From positions 1,462,340 to 1,526,339 of the forward strand of contig JAYKAV010003044.1 of assembly GCA_035582835.1 (NCBI GenBank): a DNA stretch of 64,000 nt. Direction: 5' to 3'. Position numbers and translations under genes: made by a program. Origin of the DNA: Phoebastria nigripes. Taxonomy: Eukaryota; Chordata; Aves; Procellariiformes; Diomedeidae. Below are positions 25,601 to 40,400 of this stretch, in pieces (position 1 is the stretch's first letter; each line of letters begins with the position of its first letter). The notes under the pieces were generated by a model. That model was not told the origin of the DNA. It was given only the letters and a program-made list of their open reading frames with translations, and made no database searches.

Positions 25601-28600
25601 AAAAACAAAGCAAAAGATTTATTAAAGTGCTAAAGCTGTGTTAGAGCTAAAGCTAAAGTGTTAGAAGTCTGTGCTTTTACAGCTGAAAGATCACAATTAT
25701 AGAACCATCTCCCTGGAGCATGCATATGATCTGTGTAACAAATAGGAGTGCATTTATGGAGTGAATCCAAATGCATCAGAAATAAATATTAAAAGAGAAA
25801 AAGTGAAGAAAAGAGGGTATTTCAATCCAGTGGAAGTGTGAATGAGGAGGGACAAAAATCTTCTGTTCAGAATACCACCACTGAAACCGTACGTGGGGAA
25901 GACGGAACCGAGGCTGCTCAGCCTTCTCCATGCCCCAAAAACCCGGCGTGGCAGATCACGGTGCATGGAAGAATCAAGCGCATCAAATGCTGCGGCAAAG
26001 TCAGCCTGTCAGCACATGAGGACACCACTTACTCTGTGCCACAAGTCGTTCTGGTACAGATACAAACCAAATTTATTATTTATGTTGAGATAGTGCCTGG
26101 AAATCAGTCGGGCTTTCCCAAGGACTGCAGAAACAAGCAGCAAATGGCAGGCCCGGCTGAAAAGAATTCAGTCTGAGAAGTGAGACGTAACAGGTGGGTG
26201 AGACAAACAAGCAGGACGGGGTGGAAGGCAAGGGAGACAGTGTGAAAGAAATCAGGGGCTGAGAGCAGTTCTTAGCCAGTAAGAAGCAATAATCACCATC
26301 ACAGATGCTTAGCTCTAACAACTTGACAAGATCCCTTTCTTCACGTAGGAGCTGTGCTTGATTGCTCCCATACTTGTTTCCATCTAAAATCCCCATTTTG
26401 CAATGTCTTCGTGACACTCCAAACATCCACAAAACTCTTTGAAGTTGAATTTTAATGTGTTTATTGACACCAGTTATGATATTTCAAAACACATGGGCTA
26501 CAAATTGTTACCATGCACTCCTGGTGTTTACAGTAATCCCCATATTAAAACAAACTCAGCCTTTCCTGATGATTTTATATCTTCTTGCTGACTCACTTGC
26601 CTGTGTTTATTTAAACTCCTGTTGAGGGTTTTTTTAATATTCAACACTTTTGAAACATAAAAAAAACCTATCTGCAGATTTCATATACTTTTGAAACATT
26701 TTGCATTCATTTTTATGGGCACCACATGGCCAAAATCCTCCTTTTCAATTTTCCTTGCAGATCTGTGACTTGCAATATGGGCTCCCCATGCCCAAGCCCG
26801 GCAGTTAACCCTGCACACGCAGCTGGCCTCGGTGTTGGAACCGCTGCCGAGGCCCGGCCCAGTGACGGGTGGCTCTGGCAGCTCAGCCCCGATGCAGCAG
26901 CTTGGCCCAGAGGAGGTTTCCCTCTGATCTCCACGTGTTAGAAGTGGGCTTAGGTTGCAGCAAGGGCAGATTTTAGCAGTTCACACCATTGCCTATTAGA
27001 AATGATTAGGGTAGCTCTGCCTTCCTTTTCCAGGGCTGGAGTGCTGGCCTTGTGAGGTCTCTCCCACCCTAGGAGGACACCTTGGCTGCGTGGCCCAGCC
27101 GCAGTTCCTGAAGAACATGAAGCTGGCCGGTGGTTCAAGTTCAGGACCGCAACAGGGCTTTGCCACCCTCAGGGGTCCTGCTTAGTCAAGCCGGGCCAAA
27201 TGAGCTGCCTGTCCAGCTACCGAGAGCAGCAGGCTAGCAGGCACTTGGAAGTGGATGCTGTCGAGTCACTTGGGACCACGCGTCTCGTCAACCTCTGCGG
27301 CTCTGGGCCGTACAAGGTTTCAGTAAGCAACGCAGAGCCAGGAAGGTTGGGCCCTCCACCGTGCGGCATGAAACAAAAACATTTTAAAACTCCGTGTTTT
27401 AGTGTCTACTGTTACAAGTGAACAGTCTTATAAAAGTCCCTATAAAGCATGAGACAGGCCTGGACTCCTCGTACCGGCTCCAAGACCCTTTCAGCACCAA
27501 AGCTCCTTGGTGGTATCGTGGGCAGCTGCACCGGCCAGCGGCAGGGAGGAGGGAGCAGGACCCACTCCCGTTAATGTCCCCAGGCAGCCCCTCTGGAAAG
27601 CAAAGCCAAAAAGACATGTTAATTTTGGCAGTGAGCAAAAGCACTGGGGAAGGGGGTAAAATCAATGTTCGCTAAATAGAAAAAAAGGATCTAAATTGGG
27701 GGAAAATACGTTTATTTTATTATTCCTAAAAGGTATTGGAGGGAGGGAAAATGAAATTGTAAACAAATTATAAAATATAAGAAAAGTTACAATGCGTTGT
27801 CCTTTTAAAGGAAACTTAAATTACTGCTTTGGTAAATGGGAACAGCTCTGGGGACTCATTCATGGTCTTCTACTCTTTAGACCCACAAAGTCTAACCAGT
27901 ATCTCTAGGGGTGGCTGGATTTAATAGTATCATCTAAAATGTAATAAACCTTGCAAGTGATGAACAACTGGGAACATGCAGAACCCACTGGGATTCAAAT
28001 TTAATTCAGACAATTTGGAATTCAGCATCTGAGAACTACTCAGAGTTCACATGTTATTTTCCATGTTGGAGAAAAGAAAATAAGATCTATACCTAGGAAA
28101 TGATATGAATTATGCATAAATAAAAGTCTTGGTTGAAAATTCATATATTTAAAATAATAGGCTTGATTATTTGAAAACAAAGAGAAGTCCAGGAAAAGAC
28201 GTATCTTTTTTATTGTCTGAATGCTCTGAATCAGGTAAAACAATTTCACTAAGCTGAGCTCCAATCACTCATCCACAAATTAACCTTTCCTGGGGAAATA
28301 GTAGAACTGAGGCTCGTGGCTCCACTCTCTGAAATAACTCCATCTCCGACAGGTTGCCCTAGAATGCTAATAGGAAGAAGGCAAGTTTTAGGATTAGGAC
28401 CCAGGAAGAGTAGCTGACAGCGGGGCAGTGTATTTCCCGGTCTCCCAGCTCCTGTCTGACTGTAAGCATGGTCTGTGCTGCAGTGACCACCTACAACACA
28501 ACTGCAGCGATCTCACACACCATCTCCTGCATCTCAACAGATGGACAATTCCAGACTGCACCCGATGCCTTTCAGCACAAGACCAGTGCTAATACTAACA

Positions 28601-31350
28601 TTTGACATGAAAACAAAAGTAAAGCAACGCTTTGTATAATCCTGCAAGAGCACTCCCCACTCAGACCACTTTGGGACGAGTGGATGGTACAAAGACACGG
28701 TCTACAGCTGGCCCGCTGACATCTGCTTACAGCTCCCGCGTGCCCTTCCCTGTTACACGTACAGCTCCGAGTCGGCTCAGGTAAGAGCCTTTGTAAAAGA
28801 AATGGTTGTTGGGAGTTTTGAGACTGTACGATGGAAAAAAGGGAAAGCAGGGATCTCCTACCCTGGGGAAACTGTTAATTCAGCATTAAATGCATACTGA
28901 GCTGTTCTGGAATCTCACTGTTACTTTATATAGCCAAGTACCATTACCTCTAACTATATTCCAATGGCTGTTGGGCTTGGGTTTACGAGCAAATTGTTAA
29001 AAGCTGTGTCTGAGGTATGAAAGCGACAAGTGGAAAGCATTCCCATGAAGTATGCAGGATCACTGGAACTGGGCCAGCGGTTTAGGTCAAAACTCAGTCA
29101 TATGTCCTGCTAGCTGGTCCGGAACATCCTTCAAATCCAGCTGAGCAAACAGCTCGGAGAGCCCTGTGCCAAGTGCCAACTCCAGCTGGCATCCTGGCAC
29201 ATTTTATTCTCCAGTTGTTGCAGTTTTGGAGGTTATGAAAAGTTTACTAACGAGAAACATTTCGGGACACTGTGCCAACAATTTAGGCTGAAGGAAGAGC
29301 TGTAATGACATGAGCGTATATAACTTTGGTGGAAAGTCTGAGACATCGGTTCCACACCCTGAGAACTGCCTCTCTGTTTATAAATCCTAACAATTCTGAA
29401 CATCAAGAGAAATCTGTCTGCTTGCTCTTAAGATGTTTACATTGTGCTTTCTAAATATTTAAAACCATTGATGAAACTAAAGACAACTTTCACGATGTTG
29501 TGTTCCTCAGTTATTTCATTCATTTCAGTTTGCAGGGCCAGTTCTTCTTTTGTAAACAGGAATTTGATATAAAAGGGGTGTGAGGGCACTGGGCAGCCAG
29601 GGATTCTCAGCGTACAATTTTGATAACCAAGAAAAGTCTCTTTAAATGATCTTACCAAATTTCTGTTGGGAAATAATGCATTGTTTAGATTTCTAAGGAG
29701 GAAGCACTTGCAAGCAACATGGTTTTTTCACCAGCACAGACAGGCAATCAGACTTTCAAGTGATCAGTTCAACTTCAAACATGCACTTCGATGCAGAAGC
29801 CCACCACCAAACCTTATTTGACAGAAGATAGAGCAGCAAATCCCAAGACGAGCCTCCTCTCCTTGTTGGTCTGATGAGAGCAATTCCAGCTAGCACTGCC
29901 AGAATTGTAAACACTCAAGCAGTGTGCCGTACGCCCAGGAATGTTGCTTGCTTAGCCTGCTTTTTAATGGCTACAGATGCTCAGGTGGTCTGACATATGG
30001 GAGATGGATTTTCAGCAGTTGATGAAGCAGTACCTATAAAGGCAAAATACTTTCTCCCTGAACCCAGGCTTGGGGAAAAAAAGTCCTATTTTAGAACTGG
30101 ATATCAGCAACTCAAATGGAAGAAAAACCCAACACAGAAGATGCAGAAGATGGGATGGGTGGGTGGATGGAGAAGCTGCCTCTCAGGATTCTGGTATCAA
30201 CTATAGATGCAGAGCCCGTTTGAGTGTTGTTCAGTGTCAGAGAAAAGGAAAGACAAGGAATCATTACACTGGATTCTCACAACAAAACAATTCAAAGAAC
30301 TTTCTCAGCCGCTGTGTTTCTCTCTTTCGTTTTCAAAGTCCTCCTTTGGCTGGTGCTCCAGCTGGCATTCAACTGACAGAAAAGGAAAATAAACCCATGC
30401 TCCCCAGAGGATTTCTAGCAGAAGATTCAACATATTAGAAATGAAAGAAGAAACACTGAAAGTGCAAGCAAAACCTCTGTTCCCATCTTCACTCTAAGAC
30501 AATATTTGGGTGCAGTAGGAGTGCAGAGCAGTGTTTGTCTATCTACCAGTGCTATTCATCACTACATTTACCGTATTTTCCTTCTCTTTCCATAACTCCT
30601 GGCTCCCCTCATGTCTGGGTGTTTTCTAACCAGCCTTAAGGCAATAAATCAAAGCTGTCAGCATTGGAAGAAAATTAATGTGAGAAGTTGTTCCAAAGGA
30701 CACCAGCCTTTTCCCTACTCTGTGAGCTGTGTTAATCCAGGATTCCTCAATAGCTTTCAATGTTTTGCTATTTTCACAAGGTTTTGAGGCTACAGATGCA
30801 TTTTTTGAAGGGTGGCTTTGAATTGTATCCTATAAGATACCAAATTCCTGGAGTTTCTTTAGATTTCAAAGAGAAGTGAGGGTGCTCAGCACAGGCCCAA
30901 ATCTGACCCCAGGCCACCTCTGGCCAAGCCACAAGCAAAACCCAGATCCAGAGTTGGAATGCATCAGGGTCTGAATCTGGGTTGAACTTTTAATGAAGAA
31001 AAAGGCCAAATGATTCAAAAACAATCCTGTTCCTATGCCCCGTAGTGATGACGCTGGTTGAATTATTCATTGCAAGTTATTTATCCAAAGAATGTGGCTG
31101 GCATTTATGCTGAATACATTACTTGCAAGTTTTGATTTCTTGTTTCATTACTCACTCTGTTCTGTACCACTCAGAAACTCCAACCTCTTCATTTCTGAAA
31201 GTCTCTTTTTGGAGTCTGAGAAAAAGAACACTTGGGAAACAACCTTCAGCTGGTGCTGATCTGATACAGCAAATATCTCCCTGGGAAAGGACAGCCTGGC
31301 AGTTAAGGCATTTTCCTGGAACTCAGGACAGCAATGTTCTTACCCTATTC
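22601..31350. other. Gene-poor stretch, no gene recognised
   Basis: Nearly 9 kb of mostly AT-rich DNA with only short, overlapping open frames. The longest (25838-26176, plus, 112 codons, and 26076-26432, minus, 118 codons) match no family and have no flanking splice or start context that persuades me. A C-run near 25271 and GC-richer patches at 26760-26900 and 27100-27350 are the only compositional changes. Regulatory elements may be present but cannot be identified from a single genome. Confidence 0.55.
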
Positions 31351-31475
31351 AGCTGCAGATGAACTCCGTAACTCTGGGCAAATCACTTGGTTCCCTATAC
31401 CTCTGGCTGCACATTTATAAAACGGACATAGTATTTCTCTCTGTAAGATACTGTAAGGCTATATATGCTAAAGAT
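31351..31475 (+). repeat. MIR-like SINE relic, best copy
   Basis: The order gtaactctgggcaaatcact, ggttccctatacctctggct, acatttataaaacggacata and gtatttctctctgtaagata follows the MIR core and 3' region (the consensus passage around 'gggcaagtcacttaacctctctgtgcctcag...tgtaaaatggggataatagta'). It extends over ~120 bases in one orientation, so chance is unlikely, although divergence is high. Confidence 0.6.
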
Positions 31476-34400
31476 GATGAATTGCCTAGTTACTATGGAA
31501 ACTGGAAAAGCACCTAATGCAGATGGATGAGTTTAGAAATAGATCCACCTGACTGAAAAATCATGAGCAATTGGGAACTTCATTAGGTAAAATTCATCAT
31601 GTTGTAATCAGAAGTATTGTGGGAGCCACTCAAAACTTCCTTTAATAGAAAGTACCGGCTTATTAGATTTGTCTCTGGGTAAACACCGAAGGTTTTCCCC
31701 TGTATATTTTCAAATTCTCATGTTTAATGTATCTGTTCAGATTTGTTTTTCTCCAATGGCTTGGGATGTTTAGGTAGCAACTAAAATTCTTCTCCTACCA
31801 AAGAAAGATCATTAAAACCAGAACAGTGATTGCAGAAATCAGCCCAGAAGTCTAAAGACTGGGACATATTGAGAAAGACGTTTAATTCCAAACCTAAAAT
31901 CTCATAAGCCATTTACAGAGAAAGTACCAAGCAACTGCTGAAGGCAACTGTGGCAGTTTTTCCTCCACAGGGAGACTAGTGTTTTAATTATATCCTCACA
32001 AAACACTGCTGCTCTCTGCTTTTGGACCAGACTTCATCTGCCAGCTGCTCAACCAGACATCTAGAGGTAGCTCAGTTAGAGTTTTGTCCAAGTACAAATT
32101 GAGCAAGGACTTCAAAACCCAGGCCAGTGTTGGCGAGTTAATCCCCGTTGCAGAACCAATGGAGAGAAGCCACTCGTCGTTTCTTTTGCCCAGGTCCTAA
32201 ATAAACATAGGATTTTCTTTCTTAGTTCTCAGAATCTGACTGATGAATTTGCTTCTTAAAAAGGTATTTAAAATATGGAGGTTTCCCCCCTCCTGCAACA
32301 CATCCAATTATAATCATTTTGAGGTATTTCAAACTTTAGACCTCGAACTACTCCTCATTGTCCTATCAAATTATCCAGGCCTTTGACATGAAAAGTCATT
32401 ATTTGCAAAGACTCCTGGTAGCAGCACTTACTGAAGTGAGGCTGTTCAGGTTTGGGGGTTTAAAAATGGGTTTGCCATTGCAAATGGCTCATCGAGTTAC
32501 AGTTGTGTCTCGGTAGGGTAAAGCACTCAAGGCTTTCAATTGCAGCAGGCCCTGCTGACTCTGGGAATGAAAGCTATGGAACTGCTGGCAAAGGAAATGC
32601 TAATAATTAAAGCAGTAATCGTGACTCTGGGGCAAGAAATAAATGCCTACAGGGTGACGAGAGATTGAATAAACAAAGCAAATAAGAGCCTCATGCTGCA
32701 CAGTGCCACAGAGCAGTGATTACAGCTGGCAGCACAACCCCCCGGCACGACAGGTACCACTGGGTCAGGCTCACAAAACCCCAGCGCCTGCCCCAGCAGG
32801 AACAGCAGGCAGCGTGGCGGGTTGGAGAGGCTCGGTCAGCACGCAGCTCCACGCGCATCGCTCGCTCTCCGCTTTGTACAGGGGAAAGGCTCTCACCCAA
32901 ACACTGGAATACCAGTGCCACGCGCCAGGGACCTGCGCTGGGCACCCCAAAGGGCCACGCTCTCCCGGCGACAGAAAGCCCTCTCGTTTGCAGAAGAAGT
33001 GGGGGATGCTTCCCTTGGGTAACGGGCACGACGGGTCCNCGCTGATGTTAAAATCAAGAGCACTGACAACATTTGTAGTTCTTTGGCTAGAGATGGCCTC
33101 ATTTTGGAACGACTTCTGCCATAAATTATTTTGGAGGTATTATTATTGAAACAGAAATATTGATCGTGAAATGACGACAGCAGCAGCAGAAAGCAATAAT
33201 GATAACTTTGACCTTGCACTGCACATTACAACCAAGATCCTCAAAACAGTTTCCAAACAACCACCTCCTCCTCTCAGTACTCTTCTGAGAGGATTGTCAG
33301 CTGCTTAATTATAGTGGAAAGCAATGAATAATACAAATATTTTACTGATAAAAATTTTCCGCACAAGTCACTAGTGTCCCCACATTGCTAGCAGATCATA
33401 CGCTTAAATAAAATGCCATGTGCAATGGTGAATGAGAACAGGCAGGCCACATCCAATTTGGAACGGAGGAGAACTGTCTACCGGTTTAATTTCAAACTAC
33501 ACTAAGATACCTGAAAACATCAGATTTCTGTGAAGTATGACGTAGTTCACAGAGAGAAATCCTGCGTGATCCATGGCAGGTGAAGTGCTAAGCGCCTTCA
33601 AGGAAGTACAAGCTCTCTGCAGACCAGGGCAACCAGTGAACAGCGTGGATCTCCCTCTGCAGGGCTACGCGTAGGACGTGCCGCCGAGTAAAGTCCAGCA
33701 CATGTGTAACCTGGCCCCTTGTGACTGGCAAATAACTTAATTTACTGTCATTCAGGTGTCAGGTTCCACTTCCTCATTTACTGAACGTAATAATATCCTG
33801 CAGTATCTGGCTTGCACAAGGGACTAAGTGAAGTAATTTGACAGCAAAAATAAACAAATGAAAGGAGTCTTTAAATACATCAAAGGGAAAGCGTGCTACT
33901 ATCTGTGGGACCATCATCACAAGCCGTACCGCTGGATCCCAGCTCTGAAGCAGAGATGAACTTCGTGTTACTGCCTCCAGGGCCACAGGTCGAGAAGCAC
34001 TTTGCTCCTGCTTGTTACGCTTGCTATAGACTTGCTGTTTGTTATACTACATTTGCAATACTTAAAATTCATATGAGTTTTCTCTTCCCAGTCCAGAGAT
34101 TGTCCCTCCCAAGGAATAAATTTTACCCTTTATCCTAAGGTTGCAGATAGGAGGCTACTAAATTTGGCCCAGGAAATCCTTGTCAGGAAGGCACTTTATT
34201 TCAGAAATAAAGACAACTGGGGAGGAAATCTGGTCCAGGATATTAGGAAAGTAAAAATCTGCTGTTACACCACCAGTAAAACGCAGTGTTGCAAAGAAGA
34301 CTTCTTACAGAAAGGACTGGGAGTCCTTCATTAAATGCAGCTAAGAAAAACCTCACTATTTTTTTTTTTTCATTTGTGGGTATTTTTTTCTCTCTAACAA

Positions 34401-37400
34401 AACTGGCCTAATGATGGGAGTAATTAAATTATAATGCCTACACTATTGTTTGAATAAGGCAAACTCCCTCACATGCCATTAATGTACTACTGCCAACAGC
34501 AGCCATGGAACAGCCTCAACAATAGAGAGGATTTTCCAGCTCACTGTGCGATTTGATCTCTATAAACCTCCCATAACATATACTGTACGGCAGTAAATCA
34601 TTTATAACATTATTATCCGCCCATCTGGGATCAGAGTGCAACCGCTAAGACAACGCAAGAAATCTGGGCTCCTTTCAGCACTCTGTGAAATGAACCTCAT
34701 TGGTAAGATTTCATTAATTCAGCAATTCAACAACTAGATCACGCTCCCTACAGGAGGGACTGTACTTTCCATTGGCTACCTTCCTAGCATTTCCCATGGC
34801 TCCGGTATTTTTATTCTCCAGTATTGCTGATACTTTCACTTGTATTTCAAAATGGTTATTGCTTGAGTGTGGTTGGCTGGTTGCAGTCCAGTTCCTAGTG
34901 AAAGAAGGAAGTGGTTTCAGAGAAGAAAGACCATGTTTTCCAAATCAGCATCAGACTTTGTTCCCAGCTTAGCTTTGGTGAAAAGCCTTCTGAAGTCTCG
35001 TTCTGCAAAAGCCCTTCTGAATTTGCTAGCTCAGAATCGGAGTAGGGGAAAAACCGGTGAGAGTCAAAGCTCCCCCCAGCCTCGGATGTGTGTGTGGAGG
35101 GAGCCGCGGGCTGCTCGGTGCCCTTCTGAGGCACCAGCTCTGCCTGCTCCCTGCCCGGCATGTTGGTAGAGCTTCACAGGAGGTGGCGTGGAGCCAGCAG
35201 ATATGCCTTTTCCATCCCAGGTTGTCACAAGCTACGGACACCAGCAAAAAAGGCTTAAAATGCCTTCCTGTGGAGCTTTGCTTTACCTGCCGTGGGCTAT
35301 ATCTCACAACAATATTCCTCCTGCATGAACATCAGCCCAGCTGAAAACTCAGGGGTGACACAAGACTGTGCGTCTACCTCACAGAAAATCTGCACGTTTG
35401 TGTTGAAGCCTGTAAAACACCACAGCTGCCGGTTTTGCCCCTCAGACGAAATTTCAAGCCGAAATCTCAAAGTGAAATTCAGGCCATACGACGTTGCCTA
35501 CAGCTTGACCAAAGATGACGTTTGCACGACCGTCTGGGGACAATCTCTGCCAAATTCCACACAGATCAAATGCATGGGTGTCCAAACATTAAAAATTATT
35601 AATTAAAACAAAAGACCACCACTTCACTTGTTACCTACAGCATGAACCAAAGCCTGCTGATCGCTGGCTTTCACCAGGCCCACAAGTAGCACGTTTACAG
35701 GCAGGAGACGATGGCAGACCTGTCCTGGAAGAGCTGTGCTCTTCTGCAAGAGCAGTACATCTTCGGGAAAGAGGAACAAATCAGAGGGAGTGGGGGAAAA
35801 CTCATGTCGCTGGCCATGGTATGAAGAACTCGTGAACGTGGTAGAACACAATTTTCTGTATGATTTCGCAGCATAAAAATCAGTAAATGGAAAGCTAAGG
35901 CAGGGGCAGCGCAACCATCAGCAAGCCGCTTATAATCAGATTCGTATTAGCATTGAACCTGCAATCTTTTCTATGCACACCTACAACAATATTAGCATTA
36001 AATAAAAATAACAGAGCTCACCAAATCTATTCAAAGCACCATTTATTTCAGAGCCTCTGAATAATTTTATGTAGGCTTAATCAATTCATATACATATACA
36101 TTGATTTATCCAATACTGGTTACCTAAAACCAAGCCAGTTCTTTGGCTACAAGCCCATAGTTTTTCACATGTTCTTCAGAATAAAAAGAGAAATTCACTG
36201 CTTTTGTACTGAGCTGCTTTTAATCCAAAAGAAGCGGATCAAGAAAGAGACCGACTTTCAAACAGCTACCCACTGCCCCTTGATTATTTGCGGCAATTAA
36301 TGGTTTTGCACCAGCCCCTTTAGAGAAGATTCTTTTTTAGTGTATCAAGCCACAAGACCGAATTTTCTTTGGGTGAACATTAAAAGGTAATATTAGAAAA
36401 GCCCTCCTACAAAACCTACAGTCCTCCACCCGTTGAGTAACAATAGATAACAGAAACCGTGCCGTCCATGTCTTTGGGGGAATAAAAACCACCGGTCTAA
36501 GTAGACAGGGGGAGAACTGTCCAGCCCACAGCGACCGCTGTTTAAATTGCAAATGCCTCGGCCTGCACGGGGCTCGGTGTCCCTGCGCATTTCGCTGGCC
36601 AAGCACAATACCTTTCATTTCTTTACAAAGCTGGGGATGACTGACAGGCCCTCCTTTTCCTAAGGAGGCCAAATTCAATCCAGCTCCTTTCTGAGACACC
36701 CCTCCTGAAACCCATCCAAGTCTCGTCTCTCAGTCCTGTTTCTGACCTGTCCGTGCTGCGGTAGGTAGCGAGCAAAGCCTTTTTTTCATCAAGTCAATCC
36801 CCAGCCCTCCTCAAATGTCGTATCTTTTCAACATACCTGACGGGGCAAAACATACCTTGGCTCTGTCTCTGCTGAGGCTGAGCACTCAAATGGCTTTGCT
36901 GGAAGCTCAACAATAGCTGAGCGAGGCTGCAGATTTGTTCTGTTTGGAAGACCTCAGACCATACCTGCATGGACGGGTTTTCCTCTGTCTGTCGCATCAG
37001 CAGCCAGGGCTCATAATAGTCTGTATATCATCATTGTGATTATGGCAGATGAATGGAGCAGCCTCCTCGCAGGGCAGCGAGCGTGGCCCTCCGTCCCGCT
37101 GCCTGAAATCCTAGTGCTCCAGCCGAACAGCAGCTCTCCCAGCCAGCGTGCAAGGAGCTGGCTGTGTGCGGACTCCACTGCTGGCAGCGCACACGGGAGC
37201 ACGTCTATGCTGGAGGGATGCTGGCTGCGATGAAGAGGGGAGAGAGAGATACATCATCTGTAAGATTTATCTGGAAGTCTTCAATTACATCACCTGCTTT
37301 GCTAGCTGTATTCCAAATAAGCTGCGACTGTGGATATCTTGTAGTGTCACAGGTTTCCTTTCCAGGCTCATTCTCCCCATATCATACCCACATCTTCGGC

Positions 37401-40400
37401 TGTACCTCACTAAGGCATCAGAGAACAGGCACCTATGTCTAATAAGCCTCTGTGACACATGCACTTGCAAAGCTAAATGATACAAAGTTCTCAAAATAAA
37501 AACCAATACAAAAATACAGATTTGAAAACAGGGACCAGAGACATCTTCTATTCTTTTCTTGCTTGCAACTTCTCTTTTCATTTTGACTGAAACANCATCT
37601 TATCCTTGCAGCCAGTTTCAAATATACATGTGTACACACATACATATATACATATAAATATATTCCAGTTCTAAGCAGCAGCTGCTGAGGTAACTGAAAA
37701 TATTTGCATACACAAACAGACCAATAAACTACTCCTAAGTGCCAGGTGTACCATAATAAATTTCTCTCTACTCTGAGTGGCTTTTGATATTCTTGCTACT
37801 ATCAAATAGCTCACACATCCTAAAGACAAAGCCAATTCGTTCTAGAAAACCACAGAACATTTTTATTCTTAGCATAAAAATCATAGTATTCTTAACATTT
37901 CAGAGCTTCCCCAGGCCAAACACTGCCACGACAAAATGTTCATGCGCTGGGAATGCATNCTCTGTTCTGCTAAAGCACGTACCAAAAGCAAGCAGATCTC
38001 AATCTCACACACACATACTTACCAGGATTGGGGATTTATTTAGCCTAATCTAACCTGAATGCCTGTTTGTAATGTAAGTGAATATCTAAACAGATTATTA
38101 AATGTAACAGCAATAGCTTTTTACAAAAATCACTGGGATTATTCAAATTCTAGAGGAGAAGAAAGTAGAGAAGAGTGTTTCAGTAACGTGATCTGCCAAA
38201 ACAGGACGGAAACTCTTTAACAGCACCTTGCCAGAAACAATGCATGGCAGAGTCTGTTTTAAACAAGATGATTTTTCAGAATATTGTTACTGACTTTTTG
38301 TATAGTGTTAGTGAGTTTTGTGTTCACTAATAAAAAATGAAAGCTGCTATTAAAAACAAATCAATGGACTGTACCTGGTTTTGATCACACAAGAGCTGGC
38401 CATTTGCATCGGTATTTGCAGCATCTGTTCCAATTAAGACTTGTTTTCTAGTTTAAAGATATTAGTCCAATCACTAGTGTTCTGTTGAAAACATGAATAG
38501 AGCATTGTTCTGGCAGAATGTAGTTAAACAGACTCCACAGACTCTATTAAACAGCTTTGCTACCCAATTAGAATGGGAAGGAGTCAGGCAGACATGACTG
38601 TACTGTGTACCCTCTGTTCCACATGTATTTTTATGGATTCATAGTCAATGAAAACAGTTAACGTGGAACATGTGTTAGGAAAACACAGACTGCATGCTGT
38701 CTCAGAGCATGACAAATGGCGCATCAAGCAATTTATCAGGATTTAATGGACACCAAATTTAATGATTGTAACGACTGCGTGTAAAACAATGCACAAGAAT
38801 GGTGAACCATGCTACTTCCACATGATGAAAATAATTGTTTGAAGCTCGGCAACACAGAATCCTCAAAGTCTTAAAGCAGACAAGGACTATGTTCACCTTT
38901 GTTTGGGCNTTGCATTAGGTAGCTTTAGACCTCAGACTGATGACCACAGTAGGTAGTGGGACTTTTCCAGGGNGTTCTGTACTTGACAAAGTGGATATTT
39001 ATTGCAGACAGCTTGAAGGCTGATATGGGTATACGATAATACTCAGTAGAGATGACGTGGTGCCAAATGGACCATATTGCATATGATACGAGAGCGGAGA
39101 TTAATAAGCAGTCCATATTTACTCCATTTAATTGACTACGGATAGAAAAAGGCTATAGNAGTGAGGAAGATTTATAAGACATTCTGCTAAGAAATAACTG
39201 TTGAGACTGTGGTATTTATTGATAGGTAGCATGGAAACAAGGTTCACGTTTCTTAAGAACTGCCCTGCTTTTGGAATGTGTTTCCAACACCTGAGATACC
39301 GCTAACACGTTCTTTTCTGATTTTTGTCAGAGAAAAAAGTTGACATGTCTGGCCCATCCTGGCACCAGGAGAAGACACATACAGATTTTCTGGAGTTTGC
39401 TGTTCCTTGCTGTTGGATCTCCGCAGAAGTGCCTCATTCACTTCATCCAGATCACCTCTACAAATCTGTCCGAGATGTCGCACTGCTGCCAGTTTCTGCT
39501 GAGTCAGCTATCCCCATGTTTTTGCCTTGCTGTCCACTGTTGGCTAATAAAAAGGAAAGCTTGCATAGAAACAACACTGTGAAACACCCAAGGGAAACAA
39601 TTCTACCTCATGCACAGACTATTCTTCCCATGGTATTCAGCCCTGTGCCTCTGTGCCTTCAGTGGATATTTTTTTTGTAGTTGCATATTGTCTACAGTCA
39701 GTTAAAAATGGGTTACTGCAATAGCAGCGCTGTGGAAATTCCCTACAGTATCAAGGGCAGAAATCAGGGCTTTGCATAAAAGAAGCCTCAATCCCCAGAA
39801 ACGAACCATACCTCGAATAACACAGCAGTCTGGTAATATTCCTTCTTAACATACCACCCGGCTGCAGTCCAAGCCAGGTGAGCGGTGCTGTTATCGGGAC
39901 TGCCCGCAACGTTTTGGGCTCAATCTCCAAGCCCGCAAGCTACCTTTCCTTCAACCAAAGTCTTCATCCATCTTGGCCTCTGTCCAACGCGCTTGCTCTC
40001 TGCTGGCGGGGGCACGGGGACCTGCAGGATTACCTGCGGGCGCAGCAGAACAGCTGCGCTCGCCAACAGCTTTCTTTGCTGGATGGAGGACCAGGCAGGC
40101 TGGGTGCCCGGGGAGGAGGCTACCGGGAGAAGGTCCTTGAGTGACTGCATGAGTCAGATTTCTTACCAAATCCAGCGCTTGCAAACGCAGCGGGGATTGG
40201 ATGCCTGGGCCTCATGGGCAGCTTTAAGGCATATGCAGGGAAATGTACCTTGTATCCCCTGCTGCAATTTTATAAGGTATTACATACCCTCCTGTGTATC
40301 AGAGCTGTTGCTGCTTTGACTCCAGCTAATTAGCTTTTGTAGCTTTGATGGATGGATTGATTCAGCACTTAAACAGAGATAAATTAACTGTCTATCTAAA

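Noticed and set aside
25838..26176. 112-codon plus-strand frame, non-repetitive
   Set aside because: No recognisable family, an overlapping frame on the same strand, and no start, splice or poly(A) context that favours it.
37622..37664. Alternating TA/CA tract considered as a possible structural or origin-like element
   Set aside because: Ordinary microsatellite composition with no flanking inverted repeats or other supporting sites.
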